NCBI GenBank assembly: GCA_963662985.1
Contig: OY760066.1
Span: 186,001 to 250,000, forward strand
Direction of reading: 5' to 3'
DNA: 64,000 nucleotides
Source of the DNA: G963662985 sp963662985
GTDB lineage: Bacteria > Chloroflexota > Anaerolineae > Anaerolineales > UBA11579
Shown one piece after another: positions 8,903 through 16,611 of this stretch (the stretch's first letter is position 1; each line of letters begins with the position of its first letter). The translations under genes and the position numbers were made by a program. Below the pieces are notes generated by a model, which was not told the DNA's origin, made no database searches, and saw only the letters and a list, made by a program, of their open reading frames with translations.

Positions 8903-9658
8903 TTAATAATATAAACACATGGGTTTATTGTTTTTTTGAATTATTTCAAATTCAATATCATAAATCTCTTTTAGCAATTTACTCGAGACTATTTCATCAA
9001 CACCTCCTTCTCTCACCAGTCGTCCATCTTTCAAAGCAATCAGATAATCTGAATAACTTGCTGCAAAATTGATGTCATGCAGGACAAGGACGATGGTTTT
9101 GTTTTTTTGGTCTACTAATTTTCTGAGTAATTGCATGGTTTCTACCATGTATTTCATATCTAGATTGTTAAGAGGTTCATCTAGCATGATATAGTCTGTA
9201 TCTTGCGCTAATAGCGCAGCGATAAAGGCTCTTTGTTTTTGTCCCCCCGAGAGTTGATCTATATATTTATCTTTAATATCATATAAATCCACAAATTTAA
9301 GTGCTTCAATTATTTTTTGGTGATCCTGTTTGGTGAGTTTGCCTTTGGTATGCGGATAACGGCCAAATGAGACAATCTCAAAAATTGTAATTTTGATATT
9401 GGTGGAATTTGATTGTTTTAAAATACTTAACTTTTTAGCGAGATCAAGCGAATTCCAATCAATGAGTTGAGTTTCATCAATGATGATCTGTCCTGATTGA
9501 TGAGTTAATAATCGAGCAATGATACCAAGTAAGGTGGATTTACCAGCGCCATTTGGTCCAATAATAGTTGTGATTTTATTATTGGGAATATTCAAAGTTA
9601 CATTTTGTAACACTTGTTTTTTGCTATATGCCTTTGTGATGTGATTGACTTGAATCAT
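8903..9658 (-). CDS. Iron-siderophore ABC transporter ATP-binding protein
   Basis: 251-residue ABC ATPase of the FepC/YclP class. Walker A is GPNGAGKST (near residue 34), the signature is LSGGQKQRAFIA, Walker B is YIMLDEPLNNLD, and the switch His follows in VLVLHDINFA. It energises the two FecCD-type permeases encoded just upstream and overlaps the second of them by four bases (9655-9658), implying coupled translation and equal expression. All catalytic motifs are intact. Confidence 0.95.
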   Translation of the reverse strand: MIQVNHITKAYSKKQVLQNVTLNIPNNKITTIIGPNGAGKSTLLGIIARLLTHQSGQIIIDETQLIDWNSLDLAKKLSILKQSNSTNIKITIFEIVSFGRYPHTKGKLTKQDHQKIIEALKFVDLYDIKDKYIDQLSGGQKQRAFIAALLAQDTDYIMLDEPLNNLDMKYMVETMQLLRKLVDQKNKTIVLVLHDINFAASYSDYLIALKDGRLVREGGVDEIVSSKLLKEIYDIEFEIIQKNNKPMCLYY

Positions 9659-10602
9659 GTTAAGTTCTCCTGAATTAGCAAAGTGATGAAATAAATTCCG
9701 CCAATTAGATTAATCACGATACTGATGGGGACTCCTACGCCAAACAATTGCTCGGTGAGGATATGCCCAAAAGATAAGATGAAAATGCCAAATAAAATAA
9801 CTGCTGGTAATAAGTATTGATGTTTATAAGTGTTCAAAAAGGTTAATCCAAGATTGACTATCAAGAATCCGAGAAAAGTGATTGGTCCAACCAATGCTGT
9901 GGAAACAGCGGTTAAAATCAATACTAGTGTTAAGTTGAGTAACACCTCTTTTTGATAATCAAGTCCTAAATTAATGGCTGAATCTTTTCCTAAAGCTAAG
10001 ACATCTAATTTTTGGTGTCTGGAAAAAATGAATATGAAGATTGATAAAACAATCAAGATTAATATCCAAAGAAGGTTTTCGTTTAAATTATTGAAACTTG
10101 CAAACATAAAAGATTGATAATATTCAAAGCTAGCTGGGTCCAACAACATTTGAATCACCGAGACCATACTTTGAAACAAGGTTGAAAAAATTATTCCAGA
10201 TAATAATAATTGGAATAAACCATCAAAACGAGCGAACATAATTTTGAATAATCCTATCCCAAAGATGACTAAGATTGAAAAGTTGAGTACAAAATTCAGA
10301 TTTGCATTCGTTACCAATTGGGATGTAGGAGAAATTAGAAAAATGACTAGCACTTGAATAAGTAAATAAAGAGAATCTAAGCCAAAGATACTGGGAGTGA
10401 TGATGCGGTTGTTGGTGATTGTTTGGAATAAAACGGTACTTGAACCAATTGAAATTGCGGTGATAATAATTCCAGATGCTTTAATCCCTCTTTTTTTGAT
10501 TGCATAATTAAATATCTCAAAGTTTATGTCAAAAAATAAAACAAAAATAATACTAATTGCTGCTAAAATGCCTAAGAGAAGAACTTTCTTTTTAATGCTC
10601 AT
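9655..10602 (-). CDS. FecCD-family iron-siderophore permease, second subunit
   Basis: 315 residues, polytopic, with roughly nine to ten transmembrane segments and the FecCD features LGLDYQKEVLLNLTLVLI and VGPITFLGFLIVNLGL near the ATPase-contacting loop. It most resembles the YclO/CeuC half of a heteromeric permease, pairing with the gene upstream. ATGA-type overlaps at both ends (10599-10602 and 9655-9658) put it firmly in the operon. Confidence 0.93.
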   Translation of the reverse strand: MSIKKKVLLLGILAAISIIFVLFFDINFEIFNYAIKKRGIKASGIIITAISIGSSTVLFQTITNNRIITPSIFGLDSLYLLIQVLVIFLISPTSQLVTNANLNFVLNFSILVIFGIGLFKIMFARFDGLFQLLLSGIIFSTLFQSMVSVIQMLLDPASFEYYQSFMFASFNNLNENLLWILILIVLSIFIFIFSRHQKLDVLALGKDSAINLGLDYQKEVLLNLTLVLILTAVSTALVGPITFLGFLIVNLGLTFLNTYKHQYLLPAVILFGIFILSFGHILTEQLFGVGVPISIVINLIGGIYFITLLIQENLT

Positions 10603-11558
10603 GAACGATCTCCCCGAAACAAAATTAGCAGAAAAATCAATGTTCCTAAAATACCAATTACCAGCCCAATCGAAATCTCATAAGGATAAATAATAAGACG
10701 GCTGATGCTATCAGCAATTAAGAGAAATAATGCTCCGGGGATACCAACTATCCAAATATTTTTTTCAAGATTATCTCCAAATAAGTGTGAGACGATATTG
10801 GGAATGATTAAACCAACAAATGGTAAATTTCCGACAATAATAACCGTTGAAGCTGAAACAATGGCAATAAGTATTAATCCAATAGTAATGAAGAAATTAT
10901 AGTTAATGCCGATATTTGTAGAAAAGTCTTGCCCTAACCCTATGATGGTGAATTGTTTTGCGTATATAAATGTTAGGATGATTGCGGGGATGACTATATA
11001 AAGCAATTCATAGCGACCTGAAATGACTAATGACAAATTTCCAACAAACCAACCATTTAATGTTTGCAAAAAATTATATGAATAAGCTAAAAAAGTTGAG
11101 AATGAAGTGAAAATACTAGCTAACATGAGGCCAATCAAGGGGACATAGATGATGGTTTTGTATTTTATTTTCCTAAGAATCAACATAAAAATAATGGTTG
11201 AAAGGAATGAAACTGAAAATGCAAAGCCCATTTTTATAAAAGTGGAACTGTTACCAAAAAAAACAACTGAAATTGCCAACCCCAATTGCGCACCACTAAT
11301 GCCACTTGAAGTTGTGGGAGAAACAAATTTATTATTGCTAATTTGTTGAAATACAAGACCAGCGATGGAAAGCCCAAACCCAGCAATTATGAGGCTGATT
11401 GTGCGGGGTAAGCGGCTATTGAGGATTATGAATTGTGAAGTAGATTCTTTGATCCAAATTTCAGAAAAATCGATCTGACCTACACCAATGAAGATTGAGG
11501 CAATTGTTGCGATGAAAAATAGGACTATTATGGATAATTTTGGAATGGAAAAACTCAA
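10599..11558 (-). CDS. FecCD-family iron-siderophore permease, first subunit
   Basis: 319-residue multi-spanning membrane protein of the FecCD family. Typical segments are SRLPRTISLIIAGFGLSIAG and GNLPFVGLIIPNIVSHLFG. It is the first gene of the iron importer operon and partner of the second permease. The start is TTG at 11558, supported by AGGAG (CTCCT at 11564-11568 on the plus strand) seven bases upstream and no in-frame ATG nearby. A good promoter with a possible metal-repressor site lies about 30-90 bases upstream. Confidence 0.92.
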   Translation of the reverse strand: MSFSIPKLSIIVLFFIATIASIFIGVGQIDFSEIWIKESTSQFIILNSRLPRTISLIIAGFGLSIAGLVFQQISNNKFVSPTTSSGISGAQLGLAISVVFFGNSSTFIKMGFAFSVSFLSTIIFMLILRKIKYKTIIYVPLIGLMLASIFTSFSTFLAYSYNFLQTLNGWFVGNLSLVISGRYELLYIVIPAIILTFIYAKQFTIIGLGQDFSTNIGINYNFFITIGLILIAIVSASTVIIVGNLPFVGLIIPNIVSHLFGDNLEKNIWIVGIPGALFLLIADSISRLIIYPYEISIGLVIGILGTLIFLLILFRGDRS

Positions 11559-11589
11559 GTCATCTCCTGTATTTGTAAAAACTCTTTTA

Positions 11590-11607
11590 TTAGTTAGCGT
11601 ATACTAA
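11590..11607 (-). promoter_or_regulatory. Possible DtxR/IdeR-like operator
   Basis: Imperfect palindrome TTAGTTAGCGTATACTAA, with symmetric TTAGT/ACTAA ends. It resembles the DtxR/IdeR iron box (TTAGGTTAGSCTAACCTAA), though one base shorter and with mismatches near the centre. It lies about 7-25 bases downstream of the predicted start of the siderophore operon transcript, a good position for iron-dependent repression. It does not resemble the classical Fur box. Confidence 0.4.
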
Positions 11608-11620
11608 TGTCATTACGGCG

Positions 11621-11649
11621 ATTATACTGGTTGGGTTTAAATGGCGCAA
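11621..11649 (-). promoter_or_regulatory. Promoter of the iron-siderophore operon
   Basis: On the minus strand: TTGCGC (11649-11644), 17-base spacer, perfect TATAAT (11626-11621). The predicted start is near 11614, giving a leader of about 55 bases to the TTG start. Confidence 0.65.
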
Positions 11650-11796
11650 GGTTATTTATATTTTTTAGATATATATATTAATTATTATCGCTCCAATATT
11701 TTCTGAGCACTATCGTCAGCCTTTTGCTTTCTATTTTTTTATCGGAGATTTGAGAAGTTGTTTGAAGTTTGTTTCTTAAGGTTTATAATTTTTTTC

Positions 11797-12357
11797 ATGG
11801 ACTTAAGTCAACTATATTTTTCAAAAACGTTTACTGAAAACAACATTGATCTAGATTCATCCACGGCAATGAAGAGAATTGCTGTGCGAGGGATTGTGGT
11901 GAATGATGGCAAGCTGTTAGTGGTTCACTCTCAATTAAAAGGGGATTATAAGTTGCCAGGTGGCGGAAAAAAAGAAGGTGAGACAGAGCTGCTTGCTTTG
12001 CAAAGGGAAATCGGAGAAGAGTGCGGAGTTTTGGTTGATGGGGAAGCTTTTGTAAAAGTTGGAGAAGTGTTGCAATATAAAAGCTCGATTGAAATAGAGA
12101 TTGATGTTTTTATTAATGATTCGAGATATTATTTTTGCGATGTGTCTGAGATTGGCTATCAGGATGTGGCAAGGAATCTTGATGATTATGAAGATGCTTT
12201 GGGCTTTGAAGCTATGTGGTTGGAAATTGATGAGATTTGGGCTGTTCAGAAAACTTTGCTTGGAAAAAAAGACTCTACCCCAAACAAATGGATTCGACGC
12301 GAGTTTTGGGTATTTGATATGTTAAAAAATCACAAAAAAGAATTTCTGTTGAAATAA
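11797..12357 (+). CDS. Nudix hydrolase
   Basis: About 186 residues from ATG 11797; a TTG at 11758 and an internal ATG at 11869 are alternatives, and none has a convincing ribosome site. It contains a complete Nudix box, G-x5-E-x7-REIGEECG, in the segment beginning GGGKKEGE, preceded by the beta-strand region MKRIAVRGIVV. Such enzymes hydrolyse nucleoside diphosphates linked to another group. The substrate cannot be told from the sequence. It stands alone, divergent from the iron operon and with an 85-base gap before the NfeD-like gene, which seems to have its own -10 box. Confidence 0.85.
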   Translation: MDLSQLYFSKTFTENNIDLDSSTAMKRIAVRGIVVNDGKLLVVHSQLKGDYKLPGGGKKEGETELLALQREIGEECGVLVDGEAFVKVGEVLQYKSSIEIEIDVFINDSRYYFCDVSEIGYQDVARNLDDYEDALGFEAMWLEIDEIWAVQKTLLGKKDSTPNKWIRREFWVFDMLKNHKKEFLLK

Positions 12358-12397
12358 CTTTTTGAGCGAATTATTTATTTTGGGATAAGATTGATAG

Positions 12398-12403
12398 TAT
12401 AAT
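12398..12403 (+). promoter_or_regulatory. Probable -10 box before the nfeD-flotillin pair
   Basis: Perfect TATAAT 45 bases upstream of the NfeD-like start. The -35 region (TTATTT at 12375-12380) is poor, so confidence is limited. Confidence 0.4.
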
Positions 12404-12442
12404 AGATGTTCTAGAATAATTACATAAAAAGGATGTGAATAT

Positions 12443-13072
12443 ATGAATATTTGGTGGGATTCTCTTCTGCCGTTGGGGCGATTTTTTTATCTTATTGCGA
12501 TTCCATCTACATTAGTTTTATTGATCCAGTTTGTGATGTCATTGTTGGGCTTGTCTCATGACACTGATCTGGATGTACAAAATTTAGATGGGCATGTGGA
12601 TTTCAACTTAGATCATGACTTTGATATTAGTGATGGGCATGAGGTTTTTTCTGCTGATTTCCAATTTATTTCGTTCCGAAGTATTATTGCGTTTTTGACA
12701 ATTTTCTCGTGGACGGGAATTGTGATGATGTCGAATGGCAGCAGCGCAATTTTGACAATGGTTGTGTCAGTGGCGGCTGGATTGTTGGCGATGTTCGTAA
12801 TTGGATATCTGTTCTTTTTGGCGACAAAATTACAATCGAGTGGCAATATTAGTTATCAGAATGCAGTTGGGTCTACTGCGGAAGTTTATATTCCGATTAA
12901 TGAAAATACAAATTTTCAAGGAAAAGTGCAAGTTGTGGTGCAGGAACGTTTGATTGAAGCGAGTGCTATCACAAAAAATAAAAAGGGATTTTCAACAGGG
13001 GAAATTGTGCAGGTTGTTGGACTGGTTGGTTTGTCTACCCTTGTTGTTGATGAATTAAGTCCAGAAAAATAA
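12443..13072 (+). CDS. NfeD/YuaF-like membrane protein
   Basis: 209 residues. A first transmembrane segment (about residues 10-35) is followed by an acidic, His/Asp-rich extracytoplasmic or loop stretch (about residues 37-70). Two further membrane segments (about 80-130) come next, then a C-terminal soluble OB-fold-like domain (AVGSTAEVYIPI to STLVVDEL), typical of NfeD proteins. NfeD/YuaF proteins are encoded next to flotillins and act with them in membrane microdomain organisation. Here the flotillin starts 17 bases downstream, as in the Bacillus yuaFG pair. The start is well placed after AAAAAGGATG. The His/Asp cluster is unusual and might bind metal. Confidence 0.8.
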   Translation: MNIWWDSLLPLGRFFYLIAIPSTLVLLIQFVMSLLGLSHDTDLDVQNLDGHVDFNLDHDFDISDGHEVFSADFQFISFRSIIAFLTIFSWTGIVMMSNGSSAILTMVVSVAAGLLAMFVIGYLFFLATKLQSSGNISYQNAVGSTAEVYIPINENTNFQGKVQVVVQERLIEASAITKNKKGFSTGEIVQVVGLVGLSTLVVDELSPEK

Positions 13073-13088
13073 TCTTTAGGAGAAAAAA

Positions 13089-14513
13089 ATGGATTTTTTA
13101 ATGCTGATTATTGTTGTAATCGTCTTGCTGTTGGGGACATTTTTATCTTTATTATCAAGATATAAAAAATGCCCTTCAGATCAAATTCTTGTGATCTATG
13201 GGAAAGTTGGAAGAAATTCCACTGGTGACCATAAGAGTGCAAAATGTATTCATGGTGGGGCTGCCTTCATTTGGCCAATCATTCAAGATTATCAATTCTT
13301 GAGCTTGACACCCATCTCTATTAATGTGATTTTGACAAATGCATTGAGCCGCCAAAACATTCGTATCGATGTACCTTCCCGTTTTACGGTTGGTGTTTCT
13401 ACGGAAGCTGGTGTGATGCAAAATGCAGCAGAACGTTTGCTTGGTTTGAAACAAGCTGAAATCGAAGAATTGGCCAAGGATATTATCTTCGGGCAATTAC
13501 GTTTGGTTGTGGCAACCATGGACATTGAAGAAATTAACACAGACCGAGACAAATTCTTGTCTGCTGTTTCTTCTAACGTGGAAACTGAATTGAAGAAAAT
13601 TGGTTTGCGATTGATTAACGTGAACGTGACCGATATTAAGGACGAATCTGGTTATATCGAAGCTTTGGGTAAGGAAGCAGCTGCAAAGGCTATTAATGAT
13701 GCAAAGAAAAGCGTGGCTGAAAAGAACCGCGATGGTTCCATCGGTGAAGCTTTGGCAATGCAAGATCAACGTATTCAAGTGGCAGAAGCAAACTCAAAAG
13801 CAATTGAAGGTGAAAACCAAGCAAAAATTACAATTGCAAATTCTGAAGCATTGCGACGGGAAAAGTTAGCTGAAGCAGAACGTAAGGCAACGATTGCAGA
13901 ACGTGTTCAAGCAGCTCAAGCTTTGGAAGAATCATTTGAAGCCGAAAAACTTTCGGAACAAGCACGTGCTATCCGTGACCAAGCTACAAAAGAAGCTGAC
14001 ATCATTGTTTCTGCAGAGATTGCAAAACGACAAGCTGAAATCAACGCAGCTGCTATGGCAGCAAAAACCCGTTTGGAAGCACAAGGTCAGGCAGATGCTA
14101 TCTTCTTGAAATTGGAAGCACAAGCAAAGGGTGCCCAAGAAATTTTGACGAAACAAGCAGAAGGCTTCAAAGAAATTGTGAAGGCCGCTGGCGGTAACTC
14201 CAATGAAGCAGTGAAGTTGATGATTGCTGAAAAGATGGAACAATTGGTGGCGATTCAAGTAGAAGCTATCAAGAATTTGAAGATCGACAAAGTTACAGTG
14301 TGGGACAGCATGGGCAATGGCGAACCAGCAACTGCAAACTTTTTATCTGGGATGACTAAATCAATTCCGCCAATGAATGAATTATTTGAAATGGCTGGGT
14401 TGGAATTGCCAGAGTTTTTGGGCAAGAAAAAGGATGATGGTTTGACGGTGGAAGTTGAAGCTAAAAAAGAAACCCCAAAAGCTGACACTGAAAAGAAAGA
14501 CAAAGAAAAATAG
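13089..14513 (+). CDS. floT: Flotillin (FloT/YuaG family)
   Basis: 474 residues. One N-terminal membrane hairpin or anchor (about 3-22) is followed by the SPFH/band-7 domain (about 30-190, starting KKCPSDQILVIYGKVG). A long Ala/Glu/Gln-rich coiled-coil flotillin region (about 195-370) comes next, then a C-terminal part with GLELPEFLGKK and a charged Lys/Glu tail. Flotillins scaffold functional membrane microdomains. The gene follows the NfeD-like gene with a 16-base gap and TTTAGGAG site, so the two form an operon that ends at the terminator after 14546. Length and domain order are normal for bacterial flotillins. Confidence 0.93.
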   Translation: MDFLMLIIVVIVLLLGTFLSLLSRYKKCPSDQILVIYGKVGRNSTGDHKSAKCIHGGAAFIWPIIQDYQFLSLTPISINVILTNALSRQNIRIDVPSRFTVGVSTEAGVMQNAAERLLGLKQAEIEELAKDIIFGQLRLVVATMDIEEINTDRDKFLSAVSSNVETELKKIGLRLINVNVTDIKDESGYIEALGKEAAAKAINDAKKSVAEKNRDGSIGEALAMQDQRIQVAEANSKAIEGENQAKITIANSEALRREKLAEAERKATIAERVQAAQALEESFEAEKLSEQARAIRDQATKEADIIVSAEIAKRQAEINAAAMAAKTRLEAQGQADAIFLKLEAQAKGAQEILTKQAEGFKEIVKAAGGNSNEAVKLMIAEKMEQLVAIQVEAIKNLKIDKVTVWDSMGNGEPATANFLSGMTKSIPPMNELFEMAGLELPEFLGKKKDDGLTVEVEAKKETPKADTEKKDKEK

Positions 14514-14545
14514 GTCTTTCTAAGAATAGAATAACAAATTGAGTA

Positions 14546-14577
14546 AAAAGTAGGGATTATAACTTCCCTACTTTTTT
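14546..14577 (+). terminator. Terminator after flotillin
   Basis: 11-bp stem (14546-14556 with 14565-14575), 8-base loop, followed by T-rich sequence. Confidence 0.88.
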
Positions 14578-14654
14578 ATTTAATTCAATATTGCTCAAAA
14601 TGTAAACACTTATTCTTTTTTAATAAAACGGTGTTCAAATGGATGTTTGTTGTT

Positions 14655-14697
14655 TATAATATTCTAATTGTATGACGATTGGAGGATTTCAATCGTC
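14655..14697 (+). promoter_or_regulatory. Promoter element and leader hairpin before etfB
   Basis: TATAAT at 14655-14660 with a weak TGTTCA -35 at 17 bases (14632-14637). Just after the expected start is a perfect 8-bp hairpin, GACGATTG and CAATCGTC (14674-14681, 14690-14697), with a GAGGATTT loop. The true etfB ribosome site lies further down at 14719-14724. Confidence 0.45.
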
Positions 14698-14730
14698 AAG
14701 AAATCATTCTTATATTATTGGAGACATTTT

Positions 14731-15564
14731 ATGCGAATCATTGTACCGATCAAACAGGTACCCGAGACGACTAACGTCAAAATGGATCCGGAAACTGGCA
14801 CGATGCTACGTTCTGGACTAGCTAGTATTATTAATCCCCTTGACCTAAATTCTTTAGAAGCAGCGCTTCAACTTAAAGAACAGATGCAGCAGCGCCAGCA
14901 GAACCAGCAAAATAAGGATGATGACCATGAAGTCATTGCAATAAGTATGGGCCCGAAGAATGCCCACTATGCTTTGAAAGAGGCGATTGCAATGGGTTGC
15001 GATCGCGCTTTTTTATTAAGCGACCGGAAATTTTCTGGGGCTGATACGTGGGCAACTGCGTATGTTTTGACACAAGCGATCAAGAAAATCGGTGATTTTG
15101 ATTTGATTGTGTGCGGTGAGCGCGCGTCTGATGGGGACACTGGACAAGTGGGTCCGGGGATTGCGGCCTTTTTGGGGTTGCCATTGGCGACCTATGTGAG
15201 CCGGGCGCAAATGATCGCTGAGGATGTGGTGCAAATTGAGCGATTGGTGGAAGACGGAACGGAAATCTTGCGTACCCCTACGCCAGCAGTGCTGACTGTG
15301 TTGAAAGAGGCTGGCTATCCGCGGTTCCCCACTTTGAAGCAAAAATTAGCGGCTGAAGAAGTGGAGATACCCACTTGGGGACCGGATGAACTGGAAGCGG
15401 ATGCGGAGAAGATCGGGCTGAAAGGCTCCCCCACCCGAGTAGTGAAGATTGACAAACCACAAGTTGGACGAAAGGCAGAGCTTGTTGCCGGCAGAGATAA
15501 AGCCGACCAAGACAATGCGGTGCAACGTGTGGTTGATTTTCTTAAAGAACGAAATTTGCTATAA
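14731..15564 (+). CDS. etfB: Electron transfer flavoprotein beta subunit
   Basis: About 277 residues from ATG 14731, which has TTGGAGA upstream; a longer in-frame TTG at 14668 lacks a ribosome site. The N-terminus MRIIVPIKQVPETTNVKMDP is typical of EtfB, followed by AISMGPKNAHYALKEAIAMG and the nucleotide-binding FDLIVCGERASDGDTGQVGPG. EtfB holds AMP or a second FAD and passes electrons between an NAD(P)H or flavin donor and an acceptor enzyme. It is the first gene of a five-gene operon with etfA and three glutamate synthase parts. That points to service of glutamate synthase rather than of an acyl-CoA dehydrogenase. Confidence 0.95.
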   Translation: MRIIVPIKQVPETTNVKMDPETGTMLRSGLASIINPLDLNSLEAALQLKEQMQQRQQNQQNKDDDHEVIAISMGPKNAHYALKEAIAMGCDRAFLLSDRKFSGADTWATAYVLTQAIKKIGDFDLIVCGERASDGDTGQVGPGIAAFLGLPLATYVSRAQMIAEDVVQIERLVEDGTEILRTPTPAVLTVLKEAGYPRFPTLKQKLAAEEVEIPTWGPDELEADAEKIGLKGSPTRVVKIDKPQVGRKAELVAGRDKADQDNAVQRVVDFLKERNLL

Positions 15565-15579
15565 GGATGAGGTGTGAGC

Positions 15580-16611
15580 ATGAGTATAGCTATTGATAAA
15601 AGTGAATGGAAAGATGTGTGGACATTGGCAGAGTTTAACCACGGTAAGATGCATGGCGTCTCATTTGAATTGTTGGCATGGGGGCGTGACTTGGCAGATG
15701 ACCGTGGGTGCAAGCTGTGTTCTGTGGTTTTGACAGATGAGATTGGTGATGCTGAATTGAATCAATTATTTGCACATGGTGCCGATATGATTTATGTGGT
15801 GACACACCCCGCTTTGAAGAACTTCATCACGGAGATGAATGCAAAAGTGGTACGTAAGTTGGTGGAAGATTTGAAGCCAGAAGTGTTTTTGGCTGCTGCA
15901 ACAACAACAGGACGAACGGTGATGCCTTATGTGGCGATTCAAACACGGGCCGGTTTGACAGCAGATTGCACAGGTTTGGCGATTGACCCAGAAACGGGCG
16001 AATTACATCAAACCCGTCCGGCAATTGGGGGAAACATTATGGCGACAATCAAGACCCCTGATGCACGACCGCAAATGGCAACGGTGCGACCAAAGTCTAA
16101 GAAGCCGTTGACTGCAGATGAGAGCCGCTCTGGGGATGTGGTGCGGGTGGAAATGCCCGAAGAATTCTTTGTGACCAAAATGACTATGGACACTTTTATT
16201 GCAAATGATTTAAATGAAATACCCGTGGAAGAAGCAGACATTGTAGTTTCTGGTGGTGCTGGAGTTGGCAATTTAGGCAACTTTGCGCTGCTGGAAGACT
16301 TGGCAGATGTGTTGGGGGGTACGGTGGGAGTGAGCCGAGTGCCAGTGGACCAAGGATGGCGACCGTATATTAAGCAAGTGGGGATGTCAGGCAAGACAAT
16401 TGCACCGAAGTTATATATTGCGTGTGGAATCTCTGGGACGGTGCATCATATTGTGGGGATGCAAACTTCGGAAACGATTGTGGCTATTAACACTGATCCT
16501 GAAGCAAAAATCTTCCAAGTGGCTGACTTAGGCGTGGTGGGGGACTTGACCAAACTACTACCGAAACTAACTGCAAAAATCAAAGAAGAAAAAGAAAGGA
16601 TGGCCTTGTGA
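15580..16611 (+). CDS. etfA: Electron transfer flavoprotein alpha subunit
   Basis: About 343 residues. The N-terminal domain (WTLAEFNHGKMHGVSFELL) is followed by the C-terminal FAD-binding domain with VVSGGAGVGNLG, GGTVGVSRVPVDQGW, QVGMSGKTIAPKLYIACGIS and GTVHHIVGMQTSETIVAINTDPEA, all conserved in EtfA. The chosen ATG 15580 follows GAGG by seven bases; GTG 15574 is an alternative. It starts 15 bases after etfB and overlaps the FMN-synthase gene by one base (stop 16609-16611, ATG 16611). No ferredoxin domain is fused, unlike the EtfA of some bifurcating systems. Confidence 0.95.
   Translation: MSIAIDKSEWKDVWTLAEFNHGKMHGVSFELLAWGRDLADDRGCKLCSVVLTDEIGDAELNQLFAHGADMIYVVTHPALKNFITEMNAKVVRKLVEDLKPEVFLAAATTTGRTVMPYVAIQTRAGLTADCTGLAIDPETGELHQTRPAIGGNIMATIKTPDARPQMATVRPKSKKPLTADESRSGDVVRVEMPEEFFVTKMTMDTFIANDLNEIPVEEADIVVSGGAGVGNLGNFALLEDLADVLGGTVGVSRVPVDQGWRPYIKQVGMSGKTIAPKLYIACGISGTVHHIVGMQTSETIVAINTDPEAKIFQVADLGVVGDLTKLLPKLTAKIKEEKERMAL

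Noticed and set aside
11559..11680. Classical Fur box before the siderophore operon
   Set aside because: No match to GATAATGATWATCATTATC; the DtxR-like palindrome fits better.
13176..14258. Several minus-strand ORFs opposite the flotillin gene
   Set aside because: They are antisense shadows of a strongly conserved coding sequence with no family motifs.
14668..14730. Extended etfB start at TTG 14668 and a short out-of-frame ORF from ATG 14672
   Set aside because: The hairpin and promoter occupy this region; EtfB homology begins at ATG 14731, which has a good ribosome site, and the ATG 14672 ORF has no leader-peptide-like composition.
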